Source: Microcaldota archaeon
GTDB taxonomy: Archaea; Micrarchaeota; Micrarchaeia; Micrarchaeales; CABMGC01
Length of the DNA: 64,000 nucleotides
Assembly (NCBI GenBank): GCA_021818925.1
Contig: JAKASU010000001.1
Location: 132,036-196,035, forward strand
Direction: 5' to 3'
In this document: positions 26,974-34,423 of the stretch, in pieces
Layout: each line of letters begins with the position of its first letter
Position numbering within the stretch: the first letter of the stretch is position 1
Program-made: the position numbers and the translations under genes
The notes under the pieces: model-generated
The model's database searches: none
Told to the model about the DNA's origin: nothing
Seen by the model: only the letters and a program-made list of their open reading frames with translations

Positions 26974-28074
26974 TCAGTTCGGCACTATGTTGTCTACGAC
27001 GAACTTCGGGTCGTATGGCATGAGATCCGTGTACTTCTCTCCGGTCCCGAAGTAGAGGACCGGAACGCTCGTGTCGCTGAGTATGGAGAGCGTGTTGCCG
27101 CCCTTCGCGTCAACGTCCAGCTTCGTGAGTATTACTCCGTCCAGTTTCGCAGCGGCGTCGAACCGCTTCACCTGCTCGAGCAGCGAGTTGCCCGCTATTC
27201 CTTCTCCGATGAATATGCACATATCGGGTTTGTTGACCCTGACCATTTTCTTCAGCTCCTCTATCAGGCTCTTGTTTGTCTCCTGCCTGCCTGCGCTGTC
27301 TATTAGCACCACATCTATATTGCGGGCCTTTGCATACGCCACAGCGTCGAACGCTATGCTTGCCGGATCGGCTCCGTACACGCCCTTTATCACATCCACG
27401 CCAAGCCTCTTTGCGTGTATAGCCGACTGTTCTATCGCCGCGGCCCTGAAGGTGTCGCTGGCCGATATCACGCAGCTTATTCCTTCCGTCTTCAGCATGT
27501 GCGCCACTTTCGCAATAGTTGTTGTCTTGCCTGCGCCGTTCGGACCCAGGAAGAGCACCTTGAATGGCCCCTCGCCCTTCTGCTTCTTCTCCTTTGCTCT
27601 CTGGAGCACGTCAATGCCGCTGTTCTTCGTCAGCGTCTGCATGAGCGAGCTCCTTATCTCATTCTTTATCTCCTTCTGCAGCTCTCCGGTGCCTATCTCC
27701 TTCCCCACGAGGTTCTCGTGCAGCCTGCCAACGAGTTTCTCGGCAACGTCGTAGTTGACATCGTTCTGCAGCAACGCTACCCTGAGCTGCTCGAGGAACG
27801 GGTCAGCGTCCTTCTCGCTCACCCTGACCTTTCCAAGAAAGGCCCCCTTGATCTTGGTTGTGAGTGTGACATCCGGGGCCTTGCGCCTTTCTTCCCTCCT
27901 CTCTCCGTGCCTTTCCTCCCTCCTTTCCTCGCGAACCTGCGTCTTCCCTTCTTCCTTTTTCGGTTCGGCCTTCTTCTCCTCCGCCTTTTCCTCCGCTCGC
28001 TCCTCTTCAATCTTTTCCTTCTTGCTGAGGCCTTCAACAAAATCAGAGAACTTCTTCTTCAGCCCTTCAAACAT
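26974..28074 (-). CDS. ftsY: Signal recognition particle receptor FtsY
   Basis: SRP-type GTPase that docks ribosome-SRP complexes at the membrane. The N-terminal ~70 residues form a highly charged, repetitive Glu/Lys/Arg domain (EERAEEKAEEKKAEPKKEE, REERREERHGERREERRK). The NG domain follows, with G1 FLGPNGAGKTTTIAKVAHML, DSAGRQETNKSL and TKLDVDAKGGNTLS, ending MPYDPKFVVDNIVPN. I place the start at ATG 28074 (MFEGLKKKFSDF). The track start 28098 would overlap the small ORF ending at 28080, whereas 28074 leaves a 5-bp gap. It is the last gene of the aIF6-pfdA-ftsY cluster. Confidence 0.93.
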   Translation of the reverse strand: MFEGLKKKFSDFVEGLSKKEKIEEERAEEKAEEKKAEPKKEEGKTQVREERREERHGERREERRKAPDVTLTTKIKGAFLGKVRVSEKDADPFLEQLRVALLQNDVNYDVAEKLVGRLHENLVGKEIGTGELQKEIKNEIRSSLMQTLTKNSGIDVLQRAKEKKQKGEGPFKVLFLGPNGAGKTTTIAKVAHMLKTEGISCVISASDTFRAAAIEQSAIHAKRLGVDVIKGVYGADPASIAFDAVAYAKARNIDVVLIDSAGRQETNKSLIEELKKMVRVNKPDMCIFIGEGIAGNSLLEQVKRFDAAAKLDGVILTKLDVDAKGGNTLSILSDTSVPVLYFGTGEKYTDLMPYDPKFVVDNIVPN

Positions 28075-28079
28075 GCGGC

Positions 28080-28241
28080 TCACTTTGCGTTCAGCCACTC
28101 TGCGAACGCGCCATCCTTGCGCACCAGCCTTTCAATCCTTTCACCCAGAGCCTTTTTCGTTTCTTCGGACAACGACTCGGCGGTTTTGAGTAAGCCGTCT
28201 TCTAAGACGGCCCCTTGTTTCATCTTCGCTCTGCCAAACAT
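28080..28241 (-). CDS. 53-residue conserved-position small protein between pfdA and ftsY
   Basis: This ORF is too short for the supplied track. Translation begins MFGRAKMKQGAVLEDGLL and ends EWLNAK, followed by TGA at 28080-28082. Its ATG lies one base after the pfdA stop, and its stop lies 5 bp before the preferred ftsY ATG. It therefore fills exactly the space between two cotranscribed genes, strong positional evidence for a real gene. The protein is a charged, likely helical peptide with no recognised domain. Many archaea place ribosomal protein LX near pfdA, but this sequence does not resemble LX. Confidence 0.65.
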   Translation of the reverse strand: MFGRAKMKQGAVLEDGLLKTAESLSEETKKALGERIERLVRKDGAFAEWLNAK

Positions 28242-28242
28242 C

Positions 28243-28668
28243 CTACTGACCCTGCTGCATGGCGTCTATCGCGTACTGTATGCGCATTATCTCGGTTTCG
28301 AGTTTCTGTTTCTCATCAAGCAGCTTGGCTATGGCGCCCCTGCTCTTCTCTATGCTCTTCTTGATGAACTCCTTTGCGCCTTCGATGTCCTTCTCAACAA
28401 GGTAGCCCGCTCCGACATACGTCATCACCTTCTTCACGTCCTTGACGCTTGCTTCAAAGTAGGTGCCGCCCTCGCCGCTCACGAGAATACTGGAGTTCTT
28501 GAGGCTGTCTTTCTTGTCAAGAAGCGCGAGGTTCCTATCCAGCGCACCCTCAGCGACGCTCATGGTCGTAAGCTCGCTCATCAGCGCCTCGTACTGCTGG
28601 TTGTAGAGGCTCTGGAGGTAGAACAGCCTGTTTACCCCATCCTCCTGCTTGCCTTTATCGTCAGCCAT
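28243..28668 (-). CDS. pfdA: Prefoldin alpha subunit
   Basis: 141 residues with the prefoldin layout. An N-terminal coiled coil (LFYLQSLYNQQYEALMSELTTM) leads to a short beta-hairpin region with SSILVSGEGGTYFEASV and VMTYVGAGYLVEKDIEGAKEFI. A C-terminal coiled coil (EKQKLETEIMRIQYAIDAM) follows. Prefoldin captures unfolded polypeptides and passes them to the chaperonin. The position between aIF6 and ftsY is the usual archaeal context, here interrupted by a plus-strand gene at 28754. Confidence 0.9.
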   Translation of the reverse strand: MADDKGKQEDGVNRLFYLQSLYNQQYEALMSELTTMSVAEGALDRNLALLDKKDSLKNSSILVSGEGGTYFEASVKDVKKVMTYVGAGYLVEKDIEGAKEFIKKSIEKSRGAIAKLLDEKQKLETEIMRIQYAIDAMQQGQ

Positions 28669-28712
28669 ATTATCAACGCGCGCCTAGTCGCGCAGTTCTA
28701 ATTGCATATCAA

Positions 28713-28723
28713 TATTTATATAC
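28713..28723 (+). promoter_or_regulatory. TATA box of the membrane protein at 28754
   Basis: TATTTATATAC lies ~36 nt ahead of ATG 28754 and predicts a start near 28744. It supports the plus-strand ORF over the antisense track ORF at 28684-29232. Confidence 0.5.
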
Positions 28724-28753
28724 CCAGAAAAGCCAGAGAGTGCTTGTGAATGA

Positions 28754-29248
28754 ATGCCAGAACAAATGCTTGGCAAGAGCAGCGAAACCGGAAAACAGAC
28801 AATAAATGCTGAACCGTTCAAGACCGCTGTCAGGTCTGCGGGCGAAGCGCCTAAAAGCGACAGGTTCACACTATTCGAACGCTTCACGTTGAGATTGCCC
28901 AAGACAAGACAGAGCGCAATGGAATTGGGGGAGCTGGCGGAGAAAAAGCCCGAAAGACATTCGATTACTACCAAGCAGGCGCTTCTGACAGGCATCGGGG
29001 CCACCGCCGTTTCTTTCGGAATCCAGGCAGCCATATTCGCTTCACAGAACCCGTTCGTGGGCGGGACATCAAGCTTCTTCGTCAACGCAACCGCGCAGGC
29101 TCTGGGCCTTGCGCATAATCTCGTGCCAGCCGCCAGCCCGGTGCTGGTAGGTGTAGAAGGAATGCTTCTTTCCCTTGGGATAGGAGCAGCAACAACCACC
29201 GTGCTGACATACCTGGCGCACAGGAATTCCAAGAAGAGCTCTGAGTAA
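28754..29248 (+). CDS. Unrecognised two- to three-helix membrane protein
   Basis: 164 residues. The first ~80 are soluble and basic. Then come hydrophobic segments at TGIGATAVSFGIQAAIFA and VLVGVEGMLLSLGIGAATTTVLTYLA, with a moderately hydrophobic stretch between. No family is recognised. It has its own TATA box at 28713 and interrupts the minus-strand aIF6-pfdA cluster, so it probably inserted into an ancestral operon. An ORF on the opposite strand (28684-29232) is a shadow. Confidence 0.6.
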   Translation: MPEQMLGKSSETGKQTINAEPFKTAVRSAGEAPKSDRFTLFERFTLRLPKTRQSAMELGELAEKKPERHSITTKQALLTGIGATAVSFGIQAAIFASQNPFVGGTSSFFVNATAQALGLAHNLVPAASPVLVGVEGMLLSLGIGAATTTVLTYLAHRNSKKSSE

Positions 29249-29265
29249 CGGCCGATGGGTTCCTG

Positions 29266-29943
29266 TCAGAGGTTCAGGGCTTCGGCGACCCTTGAGAGTT
29301 CGAAGCCTGTCGTAGTCTCTCCGACTACCAGTCCCTTCGAGTTCGCTGCGACGCAGAGGCCTATGTTCACAGAGCCAAGGTTTGCGGTCGACTGCTCTGA
29401 TTTCATTCCGACGAACTTTTCGATCGCCTCTTTCTCGTGTTCTGTAGCCCTGTTGTTCACCACAAGCCCAGCATTGGTGAGTATGTTGTTTGCTCCAACA
29501 GTCTTGAATCCGCCGGTTGAGGCCCTCAGCACTTCCACATTGAGTGCGTCGGCGATCACCTTCTCCTCGCCCTTTCCGTACTCGGGGTTGACCACCGCGA
29601 ACTTGTCGTTTACAAGTATGTTGTTCTTGAGCGCGTTGTAATCCGTATGCAGCACCTCCACCCTGAACCCGTGCAGCTTCTCCTTGAGCTCCGATAACTC
29701 ACGCTCATCTACGCCCGATGGAAGCAGAATGCCGTTTGAGTTCGCGACAACGTACACCCCGACAAATCCGGAATTGTTCACGCTCGCCCTTATTCCCTCC
29801 ACGCCGAGCGCATCGCTCAGTATTCGCTCCTCGCCCCTGCTGGCGTCGTTTCCAATCAGGAAGAATTTGTCAGTGGCGGTGACCCAGGCACCGATGTAGT
29901 CGTTGCCCAGTATCTCGAGCTTCTCGATGCCCATCTCAATCAT
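29266..29943 (-). CDS. tif6: Translation factor aIF6
   Basis: Anti-association factor that binds the large ribosomal subunit. It shows the pseudo-fivefold repeat pattern: GNDYIGAWVTATDKFFLIG, NSGFVGVYVVANSNGILLPSGV, TDYNALKNNILVNDKFAVVNPEY, FKTVGANNILTNAGLVVNN and GSVNIGLCVAANSKGLVVGETTTGFEL. At 225 residues it is the family length. Its ATG overlaps the L31e stop as ATGA (29940-29943), showing tight translational coupling in the L39e-L31e-aIF6 order common to archaea. Confidence 0.95.
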   Translation of the reverse strand: MIEMGIEKLEILGNDYIGAWVTATDKFFLIGNDASRGEERILSDALGVEGIRASVNNSGFVGVYVVANSNGILLPSGVDERELSELKEKLHGFRVEVLHTDYNALKNNILVNDKFAVVNPEYGKGEEKVIADALNVEVLRASTGGFKTVGANNILTNAGLVVNNRATEHEKEAIEKFVGMKSEQSTANLGSVNIGLCVAANSKGLVVGETTTGFELSRVAEALNL

Positions 29944-30371
29944 GCTTGCTTCTGCTGCCTAGGCTCCTTAGTCTCCTTGGGTTTCTGCTTCGCCTCTGTC
30001 TCTGCCTTCTTCTGGGGCTTCTTCTCTTCGGTTTTCTTCTGCTCCGCCTTTGCCGCTGCAGCTGGAGCCGCCACCTGAGCCTTCTGGCCGTAGATCTTCG
30101 CTTCCACCCTGTCAGCAGATTTCTCCACGTTTATCTTCAGCTTCGCCCACAGGAAAGAAGCGCCGCTCGCGTTCTTCGCTATGAACTCGCTGAGCTCCCT
30201 GTTTATGACCACCGTCTCCGGGTCGGACTTCGAGAACCTTGCCACCGCCTCCCTTACGAGTCCCGCCGCCCTCTTCCTCCTCCTTGCGGTGTGCAGCCTG
30301 AGAAGGCTCTTCCTCAGGTTTATCGTCATAGTCTGCGTCGTTGGTTGTGTTGCGCCCTGCGCCATATTCAT
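29940..30371 (-). CDS. rpl31e: Ribosomal protein L31e with Lys/Ala-rich tail
   Basis: Core residues ~15-95 match L31e: TINLRKSLLRLHTARRRKRAAGLVREAVARF, VVINRELSEFIAKNASG, FLWAKLKINVEKSADRVEAKIY. L31e lies by the peptide exit tunnel. The protein has 143 residues against 80-100 for the family. The extra ~50 residues are a low-complexity Ala/Lys/Glu/Gln tail (AAPAAAAKAEQKKTEEKKPQKK). Such tails occur in some archaeal ribosomal proteins; the role here is unknown. Confidence 0.93.
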   Translation of the reverse strand: MNMAQGATQPTTQTMTINLRKSLLRLHTARRRKRAAGLVREAVARFSKSDPETVVINRELSEFIAKNASGASFLWAKLKINVEKSADRVEAKIYGQKAQVAAPAAAAKAEQKKTEEKKPQKKAETEAKQKPKETKEPRQQKQA

Positions 30372-30403
30372 GCACCCTTGATCTTATTTCCAAGGCTTAC
30401 GCA

Positions 30404-30589
30404 CTAAAGGCCAAGCCTCTTCTTCTTGTGCCAGGTGTTGAGCTTGAGCTTCCTGTGCCTCCAGTCTCTCGCGAACTTGTTGAACTGCAGCTTCCTGTGC
30501 GTCCTCACCATCGCGAGTATCGGCATTCTCCTGTTCCGCTTAAGCCTCTTTCCCAGCATCTGCTTCTTCTTGAAACTTTTCTTTCCCAT
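30404..30589 (-). CDS. rpl39e: Ribosomal protein L39e
   Basis: 61 residues, highly basic. The family text is visible: KKQMLGKRLKRNRRMPILAMVRT, then RDWRHRKLKLNTWHKK. L39e lines the exit tunnel of the large subunit. It is slightly longer than the usual ~51 residues because of a C-terminal WHKKKRLGL. It lies between the PDCD5-like gene and L31e on the minus strand, a standard archaeal order. Confidence 0.92.
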   Translation of the reverse strand: MGKKSFKKKQMLGKRLKRNRRMPILAMVRTHRKLQFNKFARDWRHRKLKLNTWHKKKRLGL

Positions 30590-30593
30590 CTGA

Positions 30594-30917
30594 TCACTTG
30601 TGCTTGAACTCTATCCTGGATTCCGGCTTGAACGTGAGGCGCGAGAGCAGGTCACGCAGCTGCGGTTCCGTTATCGTGCCCGTTACCCTGTTTCCTCTTG
30701 CCATCGCGATCAGCAGGTCGAGAAGCTGCGCGTAAAGCTCGTAGTTTGCGACGCGCACATTCATGAGGCGCTCATAGGCCTCCGGCGTCATCAACCTCTT
30801 TACAGTTGCCTTCTTCTCCTGCTCTATCTGCATCTCCCGCAGGCGTCTGTTCACTTCCTTTCTCATTTTTGCCTGCGCTTCGTTGTCATCCTGTGAAGCA
30901 TCCTTTGCCAATTTCAA
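30594..30917 (-). CDS. PDCD5/TFAR19-like DNA-binding protein
   Basis: 107 residues. An N-terminal charged helix (EAQAKMRKEVNRRLREMQIEQEKKATVKRLMTPEAYERLMNVRV) leads into the PDCD5 three-helix core (YAQLLDLLIAMARGNRVTGTITEPQLRDLLSRL). Archaeal members bind double-stranded DNA and are routinely encoded next to S19e. The start overlaps the S19e stop by 4 bp, so the two are coupled. Confidence 0.9.
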   Translation of the reverse strand: MKLAKDASQDDNEAQAKMRKEVNRRLREMQIEQEKKATVKRLMTPEAYERLMNVRVANYELYAQLLDLLIAMARGNRVTGTITEPQLRDLLSRLTFKPESRIEFKHK

Positions 30918-31330
30918 GCACCGCGGACTATCTCGTTCGCTATCTTGTCAAGGAATGATTTGCCGCTGGCCGTTATCTCCCTTCCCTGCTTGCCCTTCTT
31001 GACGTAGCCTGCCTTCTCCAGCGCGTTGAGCGCGTCTGTTATCATGCTACCACCCGCGCGCATATGGTGGTGCCTTGTAACAACATGGCCCTTCCGGCTC
31101 CCGTACCTCGTCCTCAGCCTCGAGACGCCGACAGGCCCGCTCACATACACCTGCCTCAGCAGCGACGCGCTGCGTATGTACCAGAAGTCCTTCTGCGATG
31201 GTATCCTCTCCTTGCTCGGGCCCGTCTTAACGTAGTCGGCGTAAACAGGCTTCGCTATTCCCTTCTCCTTCAGCCTCTGCGCCGCTACGCCTACCAGTTT
31301 GCCCGAATCCACCTCATAGACATTAGCCAT
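30914..31330 (-). CDS. rps19e: Ribosomal protein S19e
   Basis: 138 residues that match S19e throughout: FWYIRSASLLRQVYVSGPVGVSRLRTRYGSRK, then the basic turn HHHMRAGGSMITDALNALEKAGYVKK and GREITASGKSFLDKIANEI. It is a small-subunit head protein. It heads the S19e-PDCD5-L39e-L31e-aIF6 operon and diverges from rpoL. Confidence 0.95.
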   Translation of the reverse strand: MANVYEVDSGKLVGVAAQRLKEKGIAKPVYADYVKTGPSKERIPSQKDFWYIRSASLLRQVYVSGPVGVSRLRTRYGSRKGHVVTRHHHMRAGGSMITDALNALEKAGYVKKGKQGREITASGKSFLDKIANEIVRGA

Positions 31331-31369
31331 TCTGAAAACCTAAAATAGCGAATATAATGATATGTTAAG

Positions 31370-31380
31370 CTATAAATATG
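31370..31380 (+). promoter_or_regulatory. TATA box of rpoL
   Basis: CTATAAATATG lies ~45 nt ahead of the rpoL ATG at 31419, in the short A/T-rich gap that separates it from divergent rps19e. Confidence 0.4.
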
Positions 31381-31418
31381 TAAGGATAGCAATAAAATAG
31401 CTTATTGTAGTTGGTCGC

Positions 31419-31691
31419 ATGCAGATAAAAGTGAACGTTATCGAGGATGAGAGCAAGAGCTTCGTCGCCGAGCTTGTCGGCGCCGACAGGAGCTTCGTAG
31501 ACCTGATAAAGGAGAAGCTGTCGGAAAACAAGGACGTAGAGTTCTCGAGCGTTGAGAAGGACCACCCCGAAACCGGCGACCCGAGACTTATCGTGAAGTC
31601 CTCGAAGAACGCAAGGGGCCTGGTGCTCAAGGCGATAGAGTCGCTGGAGGACGACCTGAAGGAGCTGGAAGGCGAGATACCAAAGAAGTAA
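31419..31691 (+). CDS. rpoL: RNA polymerase subunit L (Rpo11)
   Basis: 90 residues. The alpha-like fold text is FVAELVGADRSFVDLIKEKLSENKDVEFSSVEKDHPETGDPRLIVKSSKNARGLVLKAIESLEDDLKEL. The DHP and the paired C-terminal helix are the Rpo11 hallmarks, and Rpo11 pairs with Rpo3 in enzyme assembly. The usual DHTLGNLL segment is replaced by DRSFVDLI, so the family call is good but diverged. It is followed 4 bp later by a DUF99 gene, presumably cotranscribed. Confidence 0.85.
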   Translation: MQIKVNVIEDESKSFVAELVGADRSFVDLIKEKLSENKDVEFSSVEKDHPETGDPRLIVKSSKNARGLVLKAIESLEDDLKELEGEIPKK

Positions 31692-31695
31692 TAGG

Positions 31696-32253
31696 ATGCC
31701 GGTAAAGCAGGGCATACGCATACTCGCGATAGACGATTCCTCATTCAGCAAGAAGGATAAAGAGGCGCTGGTTGTCGGCGTCGTCGGCAGGCAGGACCTG
31801 ATCGAAGGCGTGCTCTCTTTTCATGTGAAGGTAGACGGCAGCGACGCAACAGGCAAGATAATCAGCAAGGTGAAGCGCTCTCACTTCCGCGACCAGATAA
31901 AGCTCGTTGCGCTGCACGGCGTGACCCTTGCGGGTCTCAACATGGTCGACCTGAGGAGGGTGAGCGGAGAGCTGAAGACACCTGTGGTGAGCATTATACG
32001 CAGGAAGCCGCACGCCGATGAGCTCGAGAAAGCGATAAAGTCCGCGGGCAGAGGCGCCTCAAAGCGGCTCGCGCTTCTGAAGGAGATGAACGCAATGATG
32101 CCGATACGCAGACATGCAGGTTTCTACGTGCAGCACGCCGGCATAAAGGCCGATGATTTCGCAAAACTTCAGGAGAATGCGATTCGGTTCCTCAGGCTTG
32201 CGCACATGATAGCCAACGGGGTATCTTCCGGGGAATCCAAAGGCAGGATATAG
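31696..32253 (+). CDS. DUF99 / endonuclease dU-like protein
   Basis: 185 residues matching DUF99: IRILAIDDSSFSKKDKEALVVGVVGR, then IEGVLSFHVKVDGSDATGKI, FRDQIKLVALHGVTLAGLNMVDLRRV and PVVSIIRRKPHADELEKAIK. Conserved acids DDS and DG-D-T suit an RNase H-like metal site. Some family members cut deoxyuridine-containing DNA. It follows rpoL after 4 bp. The family assignment is strong; the activity is by analogy only. Confidence 0.85.
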   Translation: MPVKQGIRILAIDDSSFSKKDKEALVVGVVGRQDLIEGVLSFHVKVDGSDATGKIISKVKRSHFRDQIKLVALHGVTLAGLNMVDLRRVSGELKTPVVSIIRRKPHADELEKAIKSAGRGASKRLALLKEMNAMMPIRRHAGFYVQHAGIKADDFAKLQENAIRFLRLAHMIANGVSSGESKGRI

Positions 32254-32256
32254 GGC

Positions 32257-32676
32257 CTAGTATCTCAGGTTGATCTGGAGCGCGACCACAGCGTTGAACT
32301 TCCCGAGCGCCAGTTTCTTCCTCCTCAGGCTTTCGCTCTTGTACGCCCTCTTTGATTCTACCGCGTACTTCTCGTACAAGCCGTGAAGCAGTTCTTTGAC
32401 CCTGCGCCTGCTTATGCTGTCGTTTTCCAGCGCGTTCACGCTAACAGTGTCTTCAAACCAGAGGCTTTCGCTGTCCAACCCTTTCTTGAACGCCATTACC
32501 TCCAACGCCACTCCCGACCTTTCGGCAATCTCGCGAAGCGCAGCCATTGCACCTTCCGATTCCGTATCATTCTTGACCCGCATGCGCCACTCAGCCCCCC
32601 TTGCAAGGCCGTCAAGGGTCATCACAAGCTCTCCTCTCGTGATAAACGCCCTGTCCTTCTCCAGTATCGACGCCAT
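32257..32676 (-). CDS. Unrecognised basic 139-residue protein next to 16S rRNA
   Basis: Alpha/beta-like sequence with a basic second half (RRRVKELLHGLYEKYAVESKRAYKSESLRRKKLALGKF). No family is recognised. It has proper coding texture and a clear promoter: the palindrome-like TATA at 32705-32712 reads TTTATATA on this strand and sits ~32 bp from the ATG at 32676, predicting a near-leaderless mRNA. The same TATA can drive the 16S gene in the other direction. It converges on DUF99 with 3 bp between stops. Confidence 0.6.
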   Translation of the reverse strand: MASILEKDRAFITRGELVMTLDGLARGAEWRMRVKNDTESEGAMAALREIAERSGVALEVMAFKKGLDSESLWFEDTVSVNALENDSISRRRVKELLHGLYEKYAVESKRAYKSESLRRKKLALGKFNAVVALQINLRY

Positions 32677-32704
32677 TTTCTCCCCAGCCTAATTCGAAGG
32701 CAAG

Positions 32705-32712
32705 TATATAAA
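32705..32712. promoter_or_regulatory. TATA element upstream of 16S rRNA, usable in both directions
   Basis: TATATAAA on the plus strand precedes the pre-16S start by ~26 nt (predicted near 32735). On the minus strand the site reads TTTATATA ~32 nt ahead of ATG 32676. A TCCTGCAT direct repeat lies just downstream (~32718-32743). Confidence 0.5.
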
Positions 32713-32793
32713 CCATTTCCTGCATATACTTATCCTGCATTTAGGGGGTTTTCTAACTCCTCAGATGCTTCTGTGAAAATTGCTTTGGCAATT

Positions 32794-32826
32794 AGATTTA
32801 GTCTTGAGGAATGCAAGTAGTTGCGA
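32794..32826 (+). promoter_or_regulatory. 5' half of the pre-16S bulge-helix-bulge processing stem
   Basis: AGATTTAGTCTTGAGGA pairs with the downstream TCCTCAAGACTAGATCT (17 bp with one G-U). ATGC (32811-32814) pairs with GCAT (34400-34403). AAG (32815-32817) is the 3-nt bulge. TAGTTGCGA pairs with TCGCAACTA. This is exactly the 3-nt bulge, 4-bp helix, 3-nt bulge recognised by archaeal splicing endonuclease. Confidence 0.85.
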
Positions 32827-32866
32827 ACTCGCAAATTGCTCGCGGAAATAAACACACCAGCCATTG

Positions 32867-34356
32867 ATACCAGTCGATGCTGCTGGAGGACACTGCTATC
32901 AGATTTCGACAGCCATGCAAGTTTGCTCACCGGCTTCGGTGGGCGGCGCACGGCTCAGTAACGCGTAGTCAATCTAACCTCGAGAGGGGCATAACGTTGG
33001 GAAACTGACGCTAATATCACATAGGCCAGGGACTCTGGAATGGAATCTTGGTCGAAATCGCTATGGAAATTGCACCATGGCGGCTCGAGGATGGGACTGC
33101 GTCGGATCAGGCAGATGGCGGGGTAACGGCCCACCATACCTTTGACCCGTAGGGGCTATGGAAGTAGAAGCCCCGAGAAGGGCACTGAGACAAGGGCCCT
33201 AGCGCTACGGCGTGCAGCAGGCGCGAAACCTCTACAATGCGCGAAAGCGTGATAGGGGGAGTCTGAGTGGCGCACTTCGGTGTGCCTTTTGCCAAGTCTA
33301 AATCGCTTGGCGAATAAGTGCTGGGTAAGACCGGTGGCAGCCGCCACGGTAATACCGGCGGCACAAGTGGTGTCCGCGATTATTGGGCTTAAAGGGCCAG
33401 TAGCCTGTTGGAACCGTCCCAAGTGAAATGTCAGCGCTCAACGTTGACGCCGGCTTGGGATACCTTCCGACTAGGGAGTGGGAGAGGTCAGGGGTACTTA
33501 TGGGGTAGGGGTAAAATCCTGTAATCCTATAAGGACCACCGGTGGCGAAGGCGCCTGACCAGAACACATCCGACGGTGAGTGGCTAAGGCTAGGAGAACG
33601 AATCGGATTAGATACCCGAGTAGCCCTAGCAGTAAATTATGCAGACTCAGGTGTTGCACCACTTTTTAGTGGCGCAGTACCGTAGGGAAACTGATAAGTC
33701 TGCCGCCTGGGGAGTACGGCCGCAAGGTTGAAACTTAAAGCAATTGGCGGGGGAGCACCACAAGGGGTGGATGCTGCGGTTTAATTTGATTCAACGCGCG
33801 AAATATCACCTGGAGCGACGGCAGGATGAAGGTCAGACTGAAGATCTTGCCCAACGAGCCGAGAGGTGGTGCATGGTGATCGTCAGCTCGTGGTGTGAAC
33901 TGTCCGGTTAAGTCCGGTAACGAGCGAGACCCTCATGAACAGTTGCAACCGGCGAAGAGATTCGCTGGGCACTCTGTTTGGACCGCCTCCGTTTAAGGAG
34001 GAGGAAGGAGAGGGCGACGGTACGTCAGTATGCCCCGAATCTCCAGGGCTACACGCGGCATACAGAGGCTGCCACAATGGGTTGCGACGCCGAAAGGCGG
34101 AGCTAATCCCCCAAAAGCAGTCAAAGTCCGGATTGAGGGCTGAAACTCGCCCTCATGAAGCTGGAATCCCTAGTAATCTCTTGTCACTATCGAGAGGTGA
34201 ATGTGTCCCCGCTCCTTGCACACACCGCCTGTCAAGTCACCCAAGCGAGGCTCTAGTGAGGCAGCGTCTTTAAGGCGCTTTCGAACTAGTGCTCTGTGAG
34301 GGGGGCTAAGTCATAACAAGGTATCCGTAGGGGAACCTGCGGATAGATCACCTCGG
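32867..34356 (+). rRNA. rrs: 16S ribosomal RNA
   Basis: Full-length small-subunit RNA, ~1490 nt. The 5' end TACCAGTCGATGCTGCTGGA corresponds to the archaeal TTCCGGTTGATCCTGCCGGA with changes. Universal landmarks follow: GCTCAGTAACGCG, CTGGGTAAGACCGGTGGCAG, ATTAGATACCCGAGTAG, CAACGCGCGAAATATC, GCACACACCGCCTGTC and GGGGAACCTGC, ending in GATCACCTCG. The 530-loop reads GTGGCAGCCGCCACGGTAA. No intron is evident from length. Ends are placed by homology and are accurate to a few nucleotides. It is not followed by tRNA-Ala, 23S or 5S. Confidence 0.95.
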
Positions 34357-34390
34357 AACATTATGTTTCGTCAAGCAGGGCATTTTGCTC

Positions 34391-34423
34391 TCGCAACTAG
34401 CATTAATCCTCAAGACTAGATCT
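34391..34423 (+). promoter_or_regulatory. 3' half of the pre-16S bulge-helix-bulge processing stem
   Basis: TCGCAACTA, GCAT, bulge TAA (34404-34406) and TCCTCAAGACTAGATCT complement the 5' half at 32794-32826. A T-rich run (TTCCTTTTTTTGTCC) directly follows, which could serve as a termination signal for the pre-16S transcript. Confidence 0.85.

Noticed and set aside
28080-28241. Ribosomal protein LX for the small ORF between pfdA and ftsY
   Set aside because: Position is suggestive but the sequence lacks LX features; left as unknown.
27415-28701. 428-residue plus-strand ORF across ftsY and pfdA
   Set aside because: Antisense shadow of two well-recognised genes with the usual GC-driven open frame; its text is Leu/Arg-rich without any domain.
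28684-29232. 182-residue minus-strand ORF opposite the membrane protein at 28754
   Set aside because: The plus-strand ORF has a TATA box, proper start and membrane-protein texture; the antisense text looks like a shadow.
33107-34273. Several ORFs inside the 16S gene
   Set aside because: The sequence is rRNA by many universal landmarks.
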